This document shows positions 44,413 to 52,272 of a stretch of DNA of 64,000 nt, piece by piece. Both the position numbers and the translations under genes were made by a program. The stretch comes from PNNG01 sp046291695 (GTDB taxonomy: Bacteria > Bacteroidota > Bacteroidia > UBA7662): NCBI GenBank assembly GCA_046291695.1, contig JBKBSO010000008.1, forward strand, positions 1 to 64,000. Reading direction: 5' to 3'. The first letter of the stretch is position 1; the number at the start of each line of letters is the position of its first letter. The notes under the pieces were generated by a model. That model was not told where the DNA came from. It saw nothing but the letters and a program-made list of their open reading frames with translations, and did not search any database.

Positions 44413-45105
44413 ATGCAATTAAAATCCCTCTTATTAGTAACAGGCCTGAGCATGTTTGTATTCAGCGCCTGCAATGGTCAAAAGAAAATGGACAAAAACG
44501 CAACAATGAAAACGCAAATCGACACGGTAAGCTACAGCCTCGGTGTAAACATCGGCTCAAACCTTAAAAGTCAGGGCTTTGGCGACATTAACGTAGCCGC
44601 CATGATGAAAGCCATGGAAGATGTGCTTGGTGACAAGACCCTCAGCATCAATGAGGATGATGCCAACATGCACATACAGACCTACTTTCAATCGATGATG
44701 GACAAAAAAGCGGAAGAAGGCAAAGCCAAAGGGCGTGTATTCCTCGAAGAAAACGCGAAAAAAGAAGGTATCACCACAACTGCCAGCGGTTTGCAATACC
44801 AAGTGCTCAAAATGGGTGAAGGCGAAAAGCCGGCTGCAACCGATAAAGTAACCGTACACTACCATGGCACACTTACCGACGGAACGGTTTTCGATAGCTC
44901 TGTTGACCGTGGGCAACCGGCCACTTTCCCCTTAAATGGTGTAATTGCCGGCTGGACAGAAGCCCTTCAGTTGATGCCGGTTGGTTCTAAGTTCCGTATC
45001 TTCCTGCCAAGCGACTTGGCTTATGGCGAGCGTGGTGCAGGCCAAATGATTGGACCACACGAGACTTTAATTTTTGAAGTAGAATTACTGAGTATTGACA
45101 AATAA
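44413..45105 (+). CDS. FKBP-type peptidyl-prolyl isomerase, lipoprotein
   Basis: A 230-residue FKBP of the FkpA/Mip type. The N-terminal lipoprotein signal is LLLVTGLSMFVFSAC, with the Cys as lipid site. A dimerisation helix region (DTVSYSLGVNIGSNLKSQGF, residues 35-110) precedes the FKBP domain with VTVHYHGTLTDGTVFDSS, GVIAGWTEALQLMPVGSKF and PSDLAYGERGAGQMIGPHETLIFEV. It should catalyse prolyl isomerisation in the periplasm. The start ATG 44413 follows a -7 box. A strong terminator lies after the stop. Confidence 0.94.
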   Translation: MQLKSLLLVTGLSMFVFSACNGQKKMDKNATMKTQIDTVSYSLGVNIGSNLKSQGFGDINVAAMMKAMEDVLGDKTLSINEDDANMHIQTYFQSMMDKKAEEGKAKGRVFLEENAKKEGITTTASGLQYQVLKMGEGEKPAATDKVTVHYHGTLTDGTVFDSSVDRGQPATFPLNGVIAGWTEALQLMPVGSKFRIFLPSDLAYGERGAGQMIGPHETLIFEVELLSIDK

Positions 45106-45123
45106 CTCGTTCAAATAAAAAGC

Positions 45124-45149
45124 AAAAGCCCCCGGTGACGGGGGCTTTT
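45124..45149 (+). terminator. Rho-independent terminator of the FKBP gene
   Basis: AAAAGCCCCCG (45124-45134), loop GTGA, CGGGGGCTTTT. The T-run touches the -7 box of rlmH. Confidence 0.88.
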
Positions 45150-45150
45150 G

Positions 45151-45158
45151 TATTTTTG
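45151..45158 (+). promoter_or_regulatory. -7 promoter element TATTTTTG, 3 nt before rlmH
   Basis: A perfect TAnnTTTG immediately after the FKBP terminator. Three bases separate it from ATG 45162, so the rlmH mRNA is probably leaderless. Confidence 0.6.
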
Positions 45159-45161
45159 GGA

Positions 45162-45638
45162 ATGCTTAAAATCAGGCTTATACAAACAGGCAAAAACCAG
45201 GAGGCTTTCATTGAGCAAGCCGTGGCCTTTTACCAGCAAAAACTAAAGCATTATTGCCAATTCGAAACACTTACTTTACCTGTACTTAAGAATGCCGGAA
45301 AGCTTACGCTGGAGGAAGTCTGTAAAAAAGAAGGTGAACAACTACTAAAACAACTAAGCCCTAAAAGCTGGTTGGTATTGCTCGATGAGCGTGGCAAATC
45401 TTTCGATTCGCCGGAGTTTGCAGCGCAAATCGAAAAATGGACGGTAGCTGGACGTTCACAAATTGACTTTGTAATAGGAGGCGCCTTTGGTTTTAGCGAT
45501 GCGGTATATGCACGTGCTGATTTTCAACTAACGCTCTCTCGCATGACCTTCTCACACCAAATCATCCGCATTTTGTTTTTAGAACAACTGTACCGGGCTT
45601 TTACTATTTTGCGAAACGAACCTTATCACCACGCCTAA
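45162..45638 (+). CDS. rlmH: 23S rRNA pseudouridine-1915 N3-methyltransferase
   Basis: A 158-residue SPOUT methyltransferase. The knotted SAM site is formed by LVLLDERGKSF, FVIGGAFGFSDAV and the C-terminal MTFSHQIIRILFLEQLYRAF and NEPYHH, which are hallmarks of RlmH. The length matches the family (about 155). ATG 45162 is chosen over an upstream frame because the family N-terminus MLKIRLIQTGK starts there. It is followed after 2 nt by an oxidoreductase gene. Confidence 0.96.
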   Translation: MLKIRLIQTGKNQEAFIEQAVAFYQQKLKHYCQFETLTLPVLKNAGKLTLEEVCKKEGEQLLKQLSPKSWLVLLDERGKSFDSPEFAAQIEKWTVAGRSQIDFVIGGAFGFSDAVYARADFQLTLSRMTFSHQIIRILFLEQLYRAFTILRNEPYHHA

Positions 45639-45640
45639 TC

Positions 45641-46315
45641 ATGAGCATCAATGCCCCCTTTTTCGACGCCTTAATTCTGGGTTATACCGGACTCACCGGA
45701 GACTTGCTTTTGCGTGAACTCATGAAAAGCGATAAAGTAAAACATATCATTTGCTTGGGGAGAAAGGCTCCGTCCTTCGACCACCACAAAGTACAATTCA
45801 TACAAGCCGATATGAACCGGCTCACCGAGCATACCGACGCCTTCGGAAGCGTAAGTCGGGTATTCTGTTGTTTGGGGACAACTATCAAAAAAGCAGGAAG
45901 TAAAAACGCCTTTCGGAGGGTTGATTACGACATGGTCGTAAATGCTGCTCTGGTAGCAGCGCAGGCAGGAGTAAATCATTTTAGCGTGGTGAGCGCCGTA
46001 GGAGCCGAAGCAAAGTCTGGGATCTTCTATAACCAGGTGAAAGGCGAAATGGAAGCGGCCCTAATACAAACCGGCTTGCCCCGATTATCAATCTTCCGAC
46101 CGGGACTATTGCTTGGAAAGCGAGAAGAATTCCGTTTTGGTGAACGCTTAGGCATTGCTCTTGTTCCGCTTTTTGAATGGATGATTCCAAAGCGCTTTCG
46201 AAGCATCAAAGCCGAAACCGTAGCTAGGGCCATGTTGCTAAATGCCATCAAAACCGATGAAGGCATTGAAATTTTCTTTAATGGCGATATGGAAGTATTG
46301 TCAAAAAGCTTGTAA
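45641..46315 (+). CDS. NAD(P)-binding oxidoreductase (atypical SDR, HTATIP2-like)
   Basis: A 224-residue Rossmann-fold protein. The cofactor loop GYTGLTGDLLLREL is at residues 14-27, followed by FCCLGTTIKKAGSKNAFRRVDYD and NHFSVVSAVGAEAKSGIFYNQVKGEME, as in the HTATIP2/NAD(P)H-binding family. The substrate is unknown. It starts 2 nt after rlmH and is likely co-transcribed. It converges on the HSDR_N-type gene. Confidence 0.85.
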   Translation: MSINAPFFDALILGYTGLTGDLLLRELMKSDKVKHIICLGRKAPSFDHHKVQFIQADMNRLTEHTDAFGSVSRVFCCLGTTIKKAGSKNAFRRVDYDMVVNAALVAAQAGVNHFSVVSAVGAEAKSGIFYNQVKGEMEAALIQTGLPRLSIFRPGLLLGKREEFRFGERLGIALVPLFEWMIPKRFRSIKAETVARAMLLNAIKTDEGIEIFFNGDMEVLSKSL

Positions 46316-46322
46316 TCTTCTA

Positions 46323-46805
46323 TCACGAACGCAAGGTCTTCCATCGCGCCAATAATTGGGCGTATTCGGGTATGCCTTCAGCAAAAGTATAGCACCCCTT
46401 CAAATGATCAACCTCGGCCATAATATGCTCAACACCATTGCTGAGTAAGATAAAAGGTACCTGTACACTGCGATTATAGCGAGCCACTTGGTCGAAAACC
46501 GCCTGATCGATGGGAACATCCACTGCCTTACATTCAATAAGTAAAAAGGGCTTATAATTAGCATCATATACCAACGCATCATAACGCTTTTTGAGCTCAT
46601 CTACCTCTAAGCCTTTCTCAACACCAATGGCTGAGACCGGAAATCCGAGGTTTTGTACTAAATGATGAAGCAAATGCTGGCGTACCCATTCCTCGGGGCT
46701 AAGCAACACATACTTCCGCCGAAACACATCAAAAATAGCGGGTTTACCTCCCAACGTTTTGAAGCGATAAGCAAACGTAGGTAGTTGTAGTGTTGATTTG
46801 TGCAT
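46323..46805 (-). CDS. HsdR N-terminal-like nuclease domain protein
   Basis: A 160-residue stand-alone protein of the HSDR_N_2 family, from ATG 46805. The PD-(D/E)xK core is seen as LEVDELKKRYDALVYD followed by FLLIECKAVDVPI, that is Asp plus ExK. The N-terminus (LSPEEWVRQHLLHHLV) is typical. No restriction or methyltransferase subunit is present, so it is not a type I system; these proteins are often found next to holA in Bacteroidota genomes. The role is unknown, with DNA repair as an inference. Confidence 0.82.
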   Translation of the reverse strand: MHKSTLQLPTFAYRFKTLGGKPAIFDVFRRKYVLLSPEEWVRQHLLHHLVQNLGFPVSAIGVEKGLEVDELKKRYDALVYDANYKPFLLIECKAVDVPIDQAVFDQVARYNRSVQVPFILLSNGVEHIMAEVDHLKGCYTFAEGIPEYAQLLARWKTLRS

Positions 46806-46836
46806 AAAAAGCGTGCTCAAGTCGTGTTTTCTTAGC

Positions 46837-46844
46837 TAATTTAG
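46837..46844 (+). promoter_or_regulatory. -7-like element TAATTTAG for amn
   Basis: One mismatch (A for T) to TAnnTTTG, 14 nt before ATG 46859. Confidence 0.35.
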
Positions 46845-46858
46845 CTGTAAACAAAAGT

Positions 46859-47629
46859 ATGAAAACCAAAGAAGAGATTGTACAAAATTGGTTGCCACGT
46901 TATACCGGCCGTCCTTTGGAGGATTTCACCCCTTACGTACTGATAACCAACTTCTCTAATTACCTGAAATTATTTTCAGAATGGTACGATGTACCGGTAA
47001 TGGGGCAGGACAAGCCTATTCAAACAGTGGTAGCCGATGGCATAACGCTTATCAATTTTGGCATGGGTAGCCCCATGGCAGCCACCATGATTGACCTACT
47101 CACCGCTATAAAGCCCAAAGCTGTTTTGTTTTTAGGCAAATGCGGTGGGCTTAAACGAAAAAATAAAATAGGAGACCTAATCCTTCCGATTGCTGCCATT
47201 CGAGGTGAAGGTACCTCTAACGACTATTTCCCCCCAGAAGTACCTGCACTTCCCTCCTTTGCATTGCAAAAAGCCATTTCAACCACGGTGCGCGATTTTA
47301 ATATGGACTACTGGACTGGAACGGTTTATACTACCAATCGCCGGGTTTGGGAACACGATAAAGTATTCAAAAAATACCTACGCGACATACGGGCCATGGC
47401 CATCGATATGGAAACCGCTACCGTATTCACAACCGGATTTTACAATGGGATACCCACGGGCGCGCTCTTACTGGTAAGCGACCAACCCATGATCCCCGAA
47501 GGCGTGAAAACAGCGGAAAGTGATGCCCGTGTTACGGCTCGTTTTGTAGAAAATCACCTACGAATAGGCATTGGCTCACTGAAACAACTAATTAATAACG
47601 GACTCACGGTTAAACACCTGCGTTTCTAA
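46859..47629 (+). CDS. amn: AMP nucleosidase
   Basis: A 256-residue nucleoside phosphorylase-fold enzyme that cleaves AMP to adenine and ribose-5-phosphate. It matches the short Bacteroidota form: YVLITNFSNYLKLFSEWY, ITLINFGMGSPMAATMIDLL, FLGKCGGLK, GEGTSNDYFPPEVPALPSF and AIDMETATVFTTGF with the catalytic acid. E. coli Amn is larger because of an extra N-terminal domain that is absent here. holA follows after 1 nt. Confidence 0.9.
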   Translation: MKTKEEIVQNWLPRYTGRPLEDFTPYVLITNFSNYLKLFSEWYDVPVMGQDKPIQTVVADGITLINFGMGSPMAATMIDLLTAIKPKAVLFLGKCGGLKRKNKIGDLILPIAAIRGEGTSNDYFPPEVPALPSFALQKAISTTVRDFNMDYWTGTVYTTNRRVWEHDKVFKKYLRDIRAMAIDMETATVFTTGFYNGIPTGALLLVSDQPMIPEGVKTAESDARVTARFVENHLRIGIGSLKQLINNGLTVKHLRF

Positions 47630-47630
47630 A

Positions 47631-48650
47631 ATGGCCCAAATCAACTTTCAGGATTTAAGCAAGCAACTTAAAAGTGGCAAATATCCAGCAGTACTTTTGA
47701 TGCATGGTGAAGAAGCCTTCTTCACCGATCAAATTACTCATTGGATTGAACATGAAGCCATCTCCGAAGCACAAAAGGGATTTAATCAAACGGTGATGTA
47801 TGGTCGCGATGTAGATGCCGTTACCATCGTAAATGCAGCACGCCGGTTCCCCATGATGGCTGAGCACCAACTAGTACTTGTGAAAGAAGCCCAAAATCTC
47901 GGCGACAAGGAGCTTGAAAAACTCACAGCATACTTCGAGAAACCCTTGACCAGCACCTTTTTGGTAATGGCTTTTAAGGGCAAAACCCTCGATAAACGCA
48001 AAAAGAATTATAAACTCGCCGATGAAAAAGGGCTGATTTTTCTCAGTGAAAAAGTAAAAGACTATCAATTGGCCAAATGGATTGAGCAATACATCAGCCA
48101 ACAAGGCTTTAAAGTATCTGTAGAAACAGCCACCATCATGAGCGAGTACCTGGGAAATAACCTCAGTCGAATCGCTTCTGAAATCGAAAAACTAGCCATT
48201 AACTTACAAGCCGGAGCTGCCATTACGGTAGAACTCATAGAAAAATACATAGGCATTAGTCGCGATTTTAACGTATTTGAATTGCAAAATGCCATAGGCC
48301 GACGCGATAGCCTGAAAGCTTTTCAAATTGTAAGTTATTTTGCCGAAAGTCCTAAAGCCAGCAATTTTAGCATGCCGGTAGCCATTGGTTCACTCTACTC
48401 CTTTTTCAGTCGTATTTACAATTTCCATTTTCACAAAGGAATGCAACCCCAACAAATAGCAGCGGCCTTAGGTGTAAATCCCTATTTCTTGAAGGATTAT
48501 GAGCTGTATGCCAAGAACTTTAGCCTTCCGCGAACTAAAAAAAGTATAGGGCTATTACTTGAATACGACCTCAAAGCCAAAGGATTAGGCAATACCGAAA
48601 CCTCGGATGGCGAATTGCTCAAAGAAATGGTGTATAAACTGATGGCTTAG
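47631..48650 (+). CDS. holA: DNA polymerase III delta subunit
   Basis: A 339-residue delta subunit of the clamp loader. The N-terminal AAA-like domain has a degenerate P-loop (AVLLMHGEEAFFTDQIT). The middle shows FLVMAFKGKTLDKRKK, and the C-terminal collar has YIGISRDFNVFELQNAIGRRD. The gene follows amn closely and converges on ribF, overlapping by 4 nt. Confidence 0.92.
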   Translation: MAQINFQDLSKQLKSGKYPAVLLMHGEEAFFTDQITHWIEHEAISEAQKGFNQTVMYGRDVDAVTIVNAARRFPMMAEHQLVLVKEAQNLGDKELEKLTAYFEKPLTSTFLVMAFKGKTLDKRKKNYKLADEKGLIFLSEKVKDYQLAKWIEQYISQQGFKVSVETATIMSEYLGNNLSRIASEIEKLAINLQAGAAITVELIEKYIGISRDFNVFELQNAIGRRDSLKAFQIVSYFAESPKASNFSMPVAIGSLYSFFSRIYNFHFHKGMQPQQIAAALGVNPYFLKDYELYAKNFSLPRTKKSIGLLLEYDLKAKGLGNTETSDGELLKEMVYKLMA

Positions 48651-49579
48651 ATCCCAAAGTATAAACGCACTTTTCGCTCATCAAGCGCTATTTGGGCCGT
48701 GAGGGCCTCGAGACTTTCAAAGCGTATATCCGGTCGTATGTGCTGTAAAAACTGCAATTCCAATTCGTAATCGTACAAATCACCTGTAAAATCAAGCAGA
48801 TTGGTTTCAATATTGTGACTTTCACCTTGTATAGTTGGGCGGTTACCAATATAAGTCATGGCCGGATACGACTTACCTCTCACCACAGCATAAGTAGCGT
48901 AGACACCTTCACCTGGTAGTTGTTTATACGGGTCGCCCACAGCTAAATTGGCCGTAGGATAACCTAATTTCCGTCCAATCTGATCGCCACGTACCACCTT
49001 GCCATGTAAACTATAGGGGTAACCCAATAACTTATTGGCCAAAGCCACATCGCCAGCTTCTAGCGATATCCTGATTTTAGTACTGCTTATCGCCAATGCA
49101 TCGATGGCCTGCTGGCTGATTTCTTCAACGCTAAAGGCAGCCGTGATGGCCGATTGCTCACGCAAAAAATGAATGTCTCCTTCCCTCCCTTTTCCAAAGC
49201 GATGATCATAGCCGATCACCAAGTGGGTAACCCCAATACGTTGGAGCAATAAGTCATGCAAAAATGCTTGGGCCGATTGTTCTGAAAAGGCTGCGTTAAA
49301 AGGCATAAAAAACAACACATCCAAACCAAACCGACTACAGAGCGCTTCTTTTTCAGCATCGGTACTGAGCAAACGTAGCTTATCCTTGTCTTTATTGAGC
49401 ACTATTCGCGGATGTGGTGTAAAGGTCATTACCGCCGATAAAGCGTCTAAGGCCTCTGCCTGACTTTTTAATCGCCGAATAATTTCCTGATGCCCCAAAT
49501 GAAGCCCATCAAAAGACCCAATGGTGAGCACCACTGGCTTTTTGGGCTTGTATTGATCAAGTGTCCGAATTACCTGCAT
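48647..49579 (-). CDS. ribF: Bifunctional riboflavin kinase/FAD synthetase
   Basis: A 310-residue RibF. The N-terminal FAD synthetase domain has the nucleotidyltransferase motif LTIGSFDGLHLGHQEII and HLVIGYDHRFGKGREG. The C-terminal flavokinase domain has GKVVRGDQIGRKLGYPTANL and IETNLLDFTGDLY. ATG 49579 gives the family N-terminus; the open frame extends to 49615. It overlaps the truB end by 23 nt. Confidence 0.94.
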   Translation of the reverse strand: MQVIRTLDQYKPKKPVVLTIGSFDGLHLGHQEIIRRLKSQAEALDALSAVMTFTPHPRIVLNKDKDKLRLLSTDAEKEALCSRFGLDVLFFMPFNAAFSEQSAQAFLHDLLLQRIGVTHLVIGYDHRFGKGREGDIHFLREQSAITAAFSVEEISQQAIDALAISSTKIRISLEAGDVALANKLLGYPYSLHGKVVRGDQIGRKLGYPTANLAVGDPYKQLPGEGVYATYAVVRGKSYPAMTYIGNRPTIQGESHNIETNLLDFTGDLYDYELELQFLQHIRPDIRFESLEALTAQIALDERKVRLYFGI

Positions 49580-50258
49580 CCGTTTCAGCTTGTTGCTTGC
49601 GTACTGTCTGCTCAAAATCTGTCAGTTGCCAAGCATCCGACAGTTGATAATCGCCAATCGCAGTGCGGCAAAGTTCGGTCAATACAGCTCCGTTTCCAAG
49701 AGATTTGCCCAAATCGTGCACCAGCGAACGGATGTAGGTACCTTTACTGCACTTCACATTGAAGCTTACTTCCGGCAAACTCACTCCGGTGATTTCGAAT
49801 TGGTAAACATGTACCGGACGAGGCTCTAGTTTAACCGCAATGCCCTTTCTGGCATCCTTATAAAGACGTTTTCCACCTACCTTAATGGCCGAATGAGCAG
49901 GCGGTAATTGTTGTAAATCACCGGTTAGCTTTGAAGCTGCCAAACGTATCTCATCCTCGCGAAGTAAATCCACCGGAAAATATGCATCCGCTTCCGTCTC
50001 TAAATCATAACTGGGTGTAGTCTTTCCCAAACAAAACTTACCAGTGTAGCTTTTGTCCATTCCGGTTAACGACTCGATACTTTTGGTTTTAGCTCCAGTA
50101 CATAAGATCATTAACCCAGTAGCCAGAGGATCAAGCGTCCCGGCATGTCCTACTTTTTTAAGCCTTATCAGGTTACGAACCTTTTTTACCAAATCAAAGG
50201 AAGTCCAGGTATATGGCTTATCAAACAGCAGTATCTCGCCTTGCTGAAAATCGAACAT
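49557..50258 (-). CDS. truB: tRNA pseudouridine-55 synthase
   Basis: A 233-residue TruB. The catalytic Asp lies in GHAGTLDPLATGLMIL. Other conserved segments are FDLVKKVRN, YTGKFCLGKTTPSYD and KCSKGTYIRSLVHDLGK. The C-terminal PUA domain of E. coli TruB is missing, as in other Bacteroidota forms. A TAAATTTA sequence 3 nt before the ATG may be a weak -7 box and overlaps the uppP stop. Confidence 0.95.
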   Translation of the reverse strand: MFDFQQGEILLFDKPYTWTSFDLVKKVRNLIRLKKVGHAGTLDPLATGLMILCTGAKTKSIESLTGMDKSYTGKFCLGKTTPSYDLETEADAYFPVDLLREDEIRLAASKLTGDLQQLPPAHSAIKVGGKRLYKDARKGIAVKLEPRPVHVYQFEITGVSLPEVSFNVKCSKGTYIRSLVHDLGKSLGNGAVLTELCRTAIGDYQLSDAWQLTDFEQTVRKQQAETDAGNSDT

Positions 50259-50261
50259 GCG

Positions 50262-50269
50262 TAAATTTA
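50262..50269 (-). promoter_or_regulatory. Weak -7-like element TAAATTTA, 3 nt before truB
   Basis: Palindromic TAAATTTA differs from TAAATTTG only in the last base. It overlaps the uppP stop codon. Without an upstream TTTG it may be chance. Confidence 0.2.
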
Positions 50270-51052
50270 AAGGGTCAGCCCTGTGAAATAAGCATACGCC
50301 AAAAACAGCAAGCCAACAACAATACGATAATACCCAAAGTGCTTAAAACCATAACGGGTTAAAAAGCTAATGAAGGCCTTCACAGCCACTATAGCTACCA
50401 CAAAGGCAACCAAGGCTCCCAATAACATCATGGCCGTGCCATCCGAAGTGAACAGCTCCCTGTTTTTTAATATGTCGTAACCAGTGGCAGCAAACATGGT
50501 AGGAATAGCCAGTAAAAAGCTGAATTCCGCCGCCTGAACCCGGTTAAATCCAGCATATACCCCACCAAAAATAGTTGCTGCCGAACGCGAAACTCCGGGA
50601 ATCATGCTCAAGCACTGTATCACACCAATCTTAAAGGCATCTAAATAACTGATGTCTTCAATCTCCTGATAACGACTTGCCTTCCGTTCAGTCCAACGAT
50701 CGAGCAATATCAGTACAATACCTCCTAGGATCAGCGACAGACTTACCGTTAATGGATTAAACAAGTAGGCTTTGATGGTTTTGTAAGCTAAAAAACCCAC
50801 CGCACCCGTTGGCAAAAATGCTACAAATAGCTTTAAGTAAATATCAATACTCACCAAAAACCTCTTGTAATACAATACCAGCACAGCCAATATGGCCCCT
50901 AGCTGGATAACCACTTCAAATGACTTTACAAAATCATCATCATGTATACCCATTAACGACGAAACAAGAATCATGTGCCCGGTAGAACTTACCGGCAAAA
51001 ATTCGGTCAACCCCTCTACAATGGCAATAATGACCGCTTCAAACCAAGTCAT
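50267..51052 (-). CDS. uppP: Undecaprenyl-diphosphatase
   Basis: A 261-residue membrane phosphatase that recycles undecaprenyl pyrophosphate for peptidoglycan. Key motifs are EGLTEFLPVSSTGHMIL (with catalytic Glu and His) and IPGVSRSAATIFGGV (catalytic Ser-Arg). Seven to eight membrane helices are visible. It sits between a DUF3098 gene and truB in the compact minus-strand run ftsX-DUF3098-uppP-truB-ribF. Confidence 0.96.
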   Translation of the reverse strand: MTWFEAVIIAIVEGLTEFLPVSSTGHMILVSSLMGIHDDDFVKSFEVVIQLGAILAVLVLYYKRFLVSIDIYLKLFVAFLPTGAVGFLAYKTIKAYLFNPLTVSLSLILGGIVLILLDRWTERKASRYQEIEDISYLDAFKIGVIQCLSMIPGVSRSAATIFGGVYAGFNRVQAAEFSFLLAIPTMFAATGYDILKNRELFTSDGTAMMLLGALVAFVVAIVAVKAFISFLTRYGFKHFGYYRIVVGLLFLAYAYFTGLTL

Positions 51053-51055
51053 AGC

Positions 51056-51271
51056 TTATGCTTTTGGGCGAAACATGATGGCGTAAATTTCCACCAGAAA
51101 GCCTGCCATTATCAAAATAGGCGCTAAAGTAATTTTGGTAAAACCGTAAATATCTTCAGTACCAATCATAAGGATATTCCCCAAAACAATCAGTCCGAGT
51201 CCGATAAGCATCAAGGTGTAATTTTTTTTGCTGAACAACAGCACACCGGTTTCTTTGATTTGATTTTTCAT
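51056..51271 (-). CDS. DUF3098 small membrane protein
   Basis: A 71-residue protein with two membrane helices (NYTLMLIGLGLIVLGNILMI and ITLAPILIMAGFLVEIYAIM). It matches DUF3098, a Bacteroidota-specific family that is usually located between ftsX and uppP. Function is unknown; the neighbourhood suggests cell-envelope growth. The start overlaps the ftsX stop by one base. Confidence 0.88.
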   Translation of the reverse strand: MKNQIKETGVLLFSKKNYTLMLIGLGLIVLGNILMIGTEDIYGFTKITLAPILIMAGFLVEIYAIMFRPKA

Positions 51272-52149
51272 TAGTATAAATCGTCAATTTTTTGTCTAAG
51301 ATATTTGGAAATGGCAAACCAAGTGCTCAGTAGGCTAATCACCAAACCGAGACTCAACATACCAAGACCTATGTATAAGGTGTAAGTATCGTGCCTCAAT
51401 TCGCGCAACTCAGGCAATTGGCGGTCGCTGAACGAAAGCACCGCATACAACAGGCCTCCGGCAACCAATACACTTAACACGCCTTGCAATAAGCTTTTAA
51501 ATAGATACGGCTTCTTAATGAACCAGGAGGTTGCCCCTACCAGCTGCATGCTTTTGATGAGAAATCTTTGAGAATAAAGCGATAATCTAATTGAATTATT
51601 GATTAGCGTAATGGTAATGAGCAGCAATAGCAAGCTAAAGGCGGCTATTACCAAGGCAACAGTACGTAAGTTTTTGTTGATTAAATCCAATACGTTTTCC
51701 TGATAATACACCTCCTTTACCACCGGATTAGCGAGTAAAAAAGCTTTGATTTGGCCCAAACTATCCGTGTTGGCAAAGTCGGCACTTACAGTCATATTAA
51801 ATGAGGCCAACAACGGATTGTAGCCCAAAAAATCAACGAAATTTTCTCCTAAATCTTCCGTCAGCACTTGAACGGCTTCTTCTTTCGATACAAAATCGAG
51901 TTGTTTCACATAGGAATAGGCTCGCAGTTGGCGCTCCAATGTCTTAATATCTTTTAATTCAGCTTCTTCCGTAATGAATATCTGTACCTGTAGATTCTCC
52001 TTTACATGGTCGGATAGCATTTTCGCATTCATTACCAATACGCTGAACAAGCCCAATAAAAAGAGCACTAGCGATATGCTAATTACCGCCGTTACCGTAG
52101 TACGACGTGCTTTCCGTCGAAAATATTTGAGTTGCGATTGTTCTGACAT
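51271..52149 (-). CDS. ftsX: Cell-division protein FtsX
   Basis: A 292-residue FtsX. The first membrane helix (TAVISISLVLFLLGLFSVLV) is followed by an extracytoplasmic domain (about 40-165) with VQIFITEEAELKDIKTLERQ and LLASFNMTVSADF, then three C-terminal membrane helices with the FtsX/MacB permease core. It regulates peptidoglycan hydrolases together with the ATPase FtsE, which is not in this window. A TGAATTTG box lies 2 nt before the ATG. Confidence 0.93.
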   Translation of the reverse strand: MSEQSQLKYFRRKARRTTVTAVISISLVLFLLGLFSVLVMNAKMLSDHVKENLQVQIFITEEAELKDIKTLERQLRAYSYVKQLDFVSKEEAVQVLTEDLGENFVDFLGYNPLLASFNMTVSADFANTDSLGQIKAFLLANPVVKEVYYQENVLDLINKNLRTVALVIAAFSLLLLLITITLINNSIRLSLYSQRFLIKSMQLVGATSWFIKKPYLFKSLLQGVLSVLVAGGLLYAVLSFSDRQLPELRELRHDTYTLYIGLGMLSLGLVISLLSTWFAISKYLRQKIDDLY

Positions 52150-52151
52150 AC

Positions 52152-52159
52152 CAAATTCA
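52152..52159 (-). promoter_or_regulatory. -7-like element TGAATTTG, 2 nt before ftsX
   Basis: Reverse complement of CAAATTCA; one mismatch (G for A) to TAnnTTTG. Gap of two bases to ATG 52149. Confidence 0.35.
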
Positions 52160-52243
52160 GCGCTAAAATAAGACTAATTATCGCCAATCAAAGTGCCCTT
52201 AAGGCTTTTTAGCATAACAAAGCCAAACAAAGCCTGCTTTTGC

Positions 52244-52251
52244 TATTTTTG
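52244..52251 (+). promoter_or_regulatory. -7 promoter element TATTTTTG for leuS
   Basis: A perfect TAnnTTTG, 21 nt before ATG 52273. Confidence 0.55.
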
Positions 52252-52272
52252 CTATTCAATTTTTTTCAACGG

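Noticed and set aside
46323..46805. Remnant of a type I restriction-modification system
   Set aside because: The protein is complete for its small family and no hsdM, hsdS or helicase sequence is nearby.
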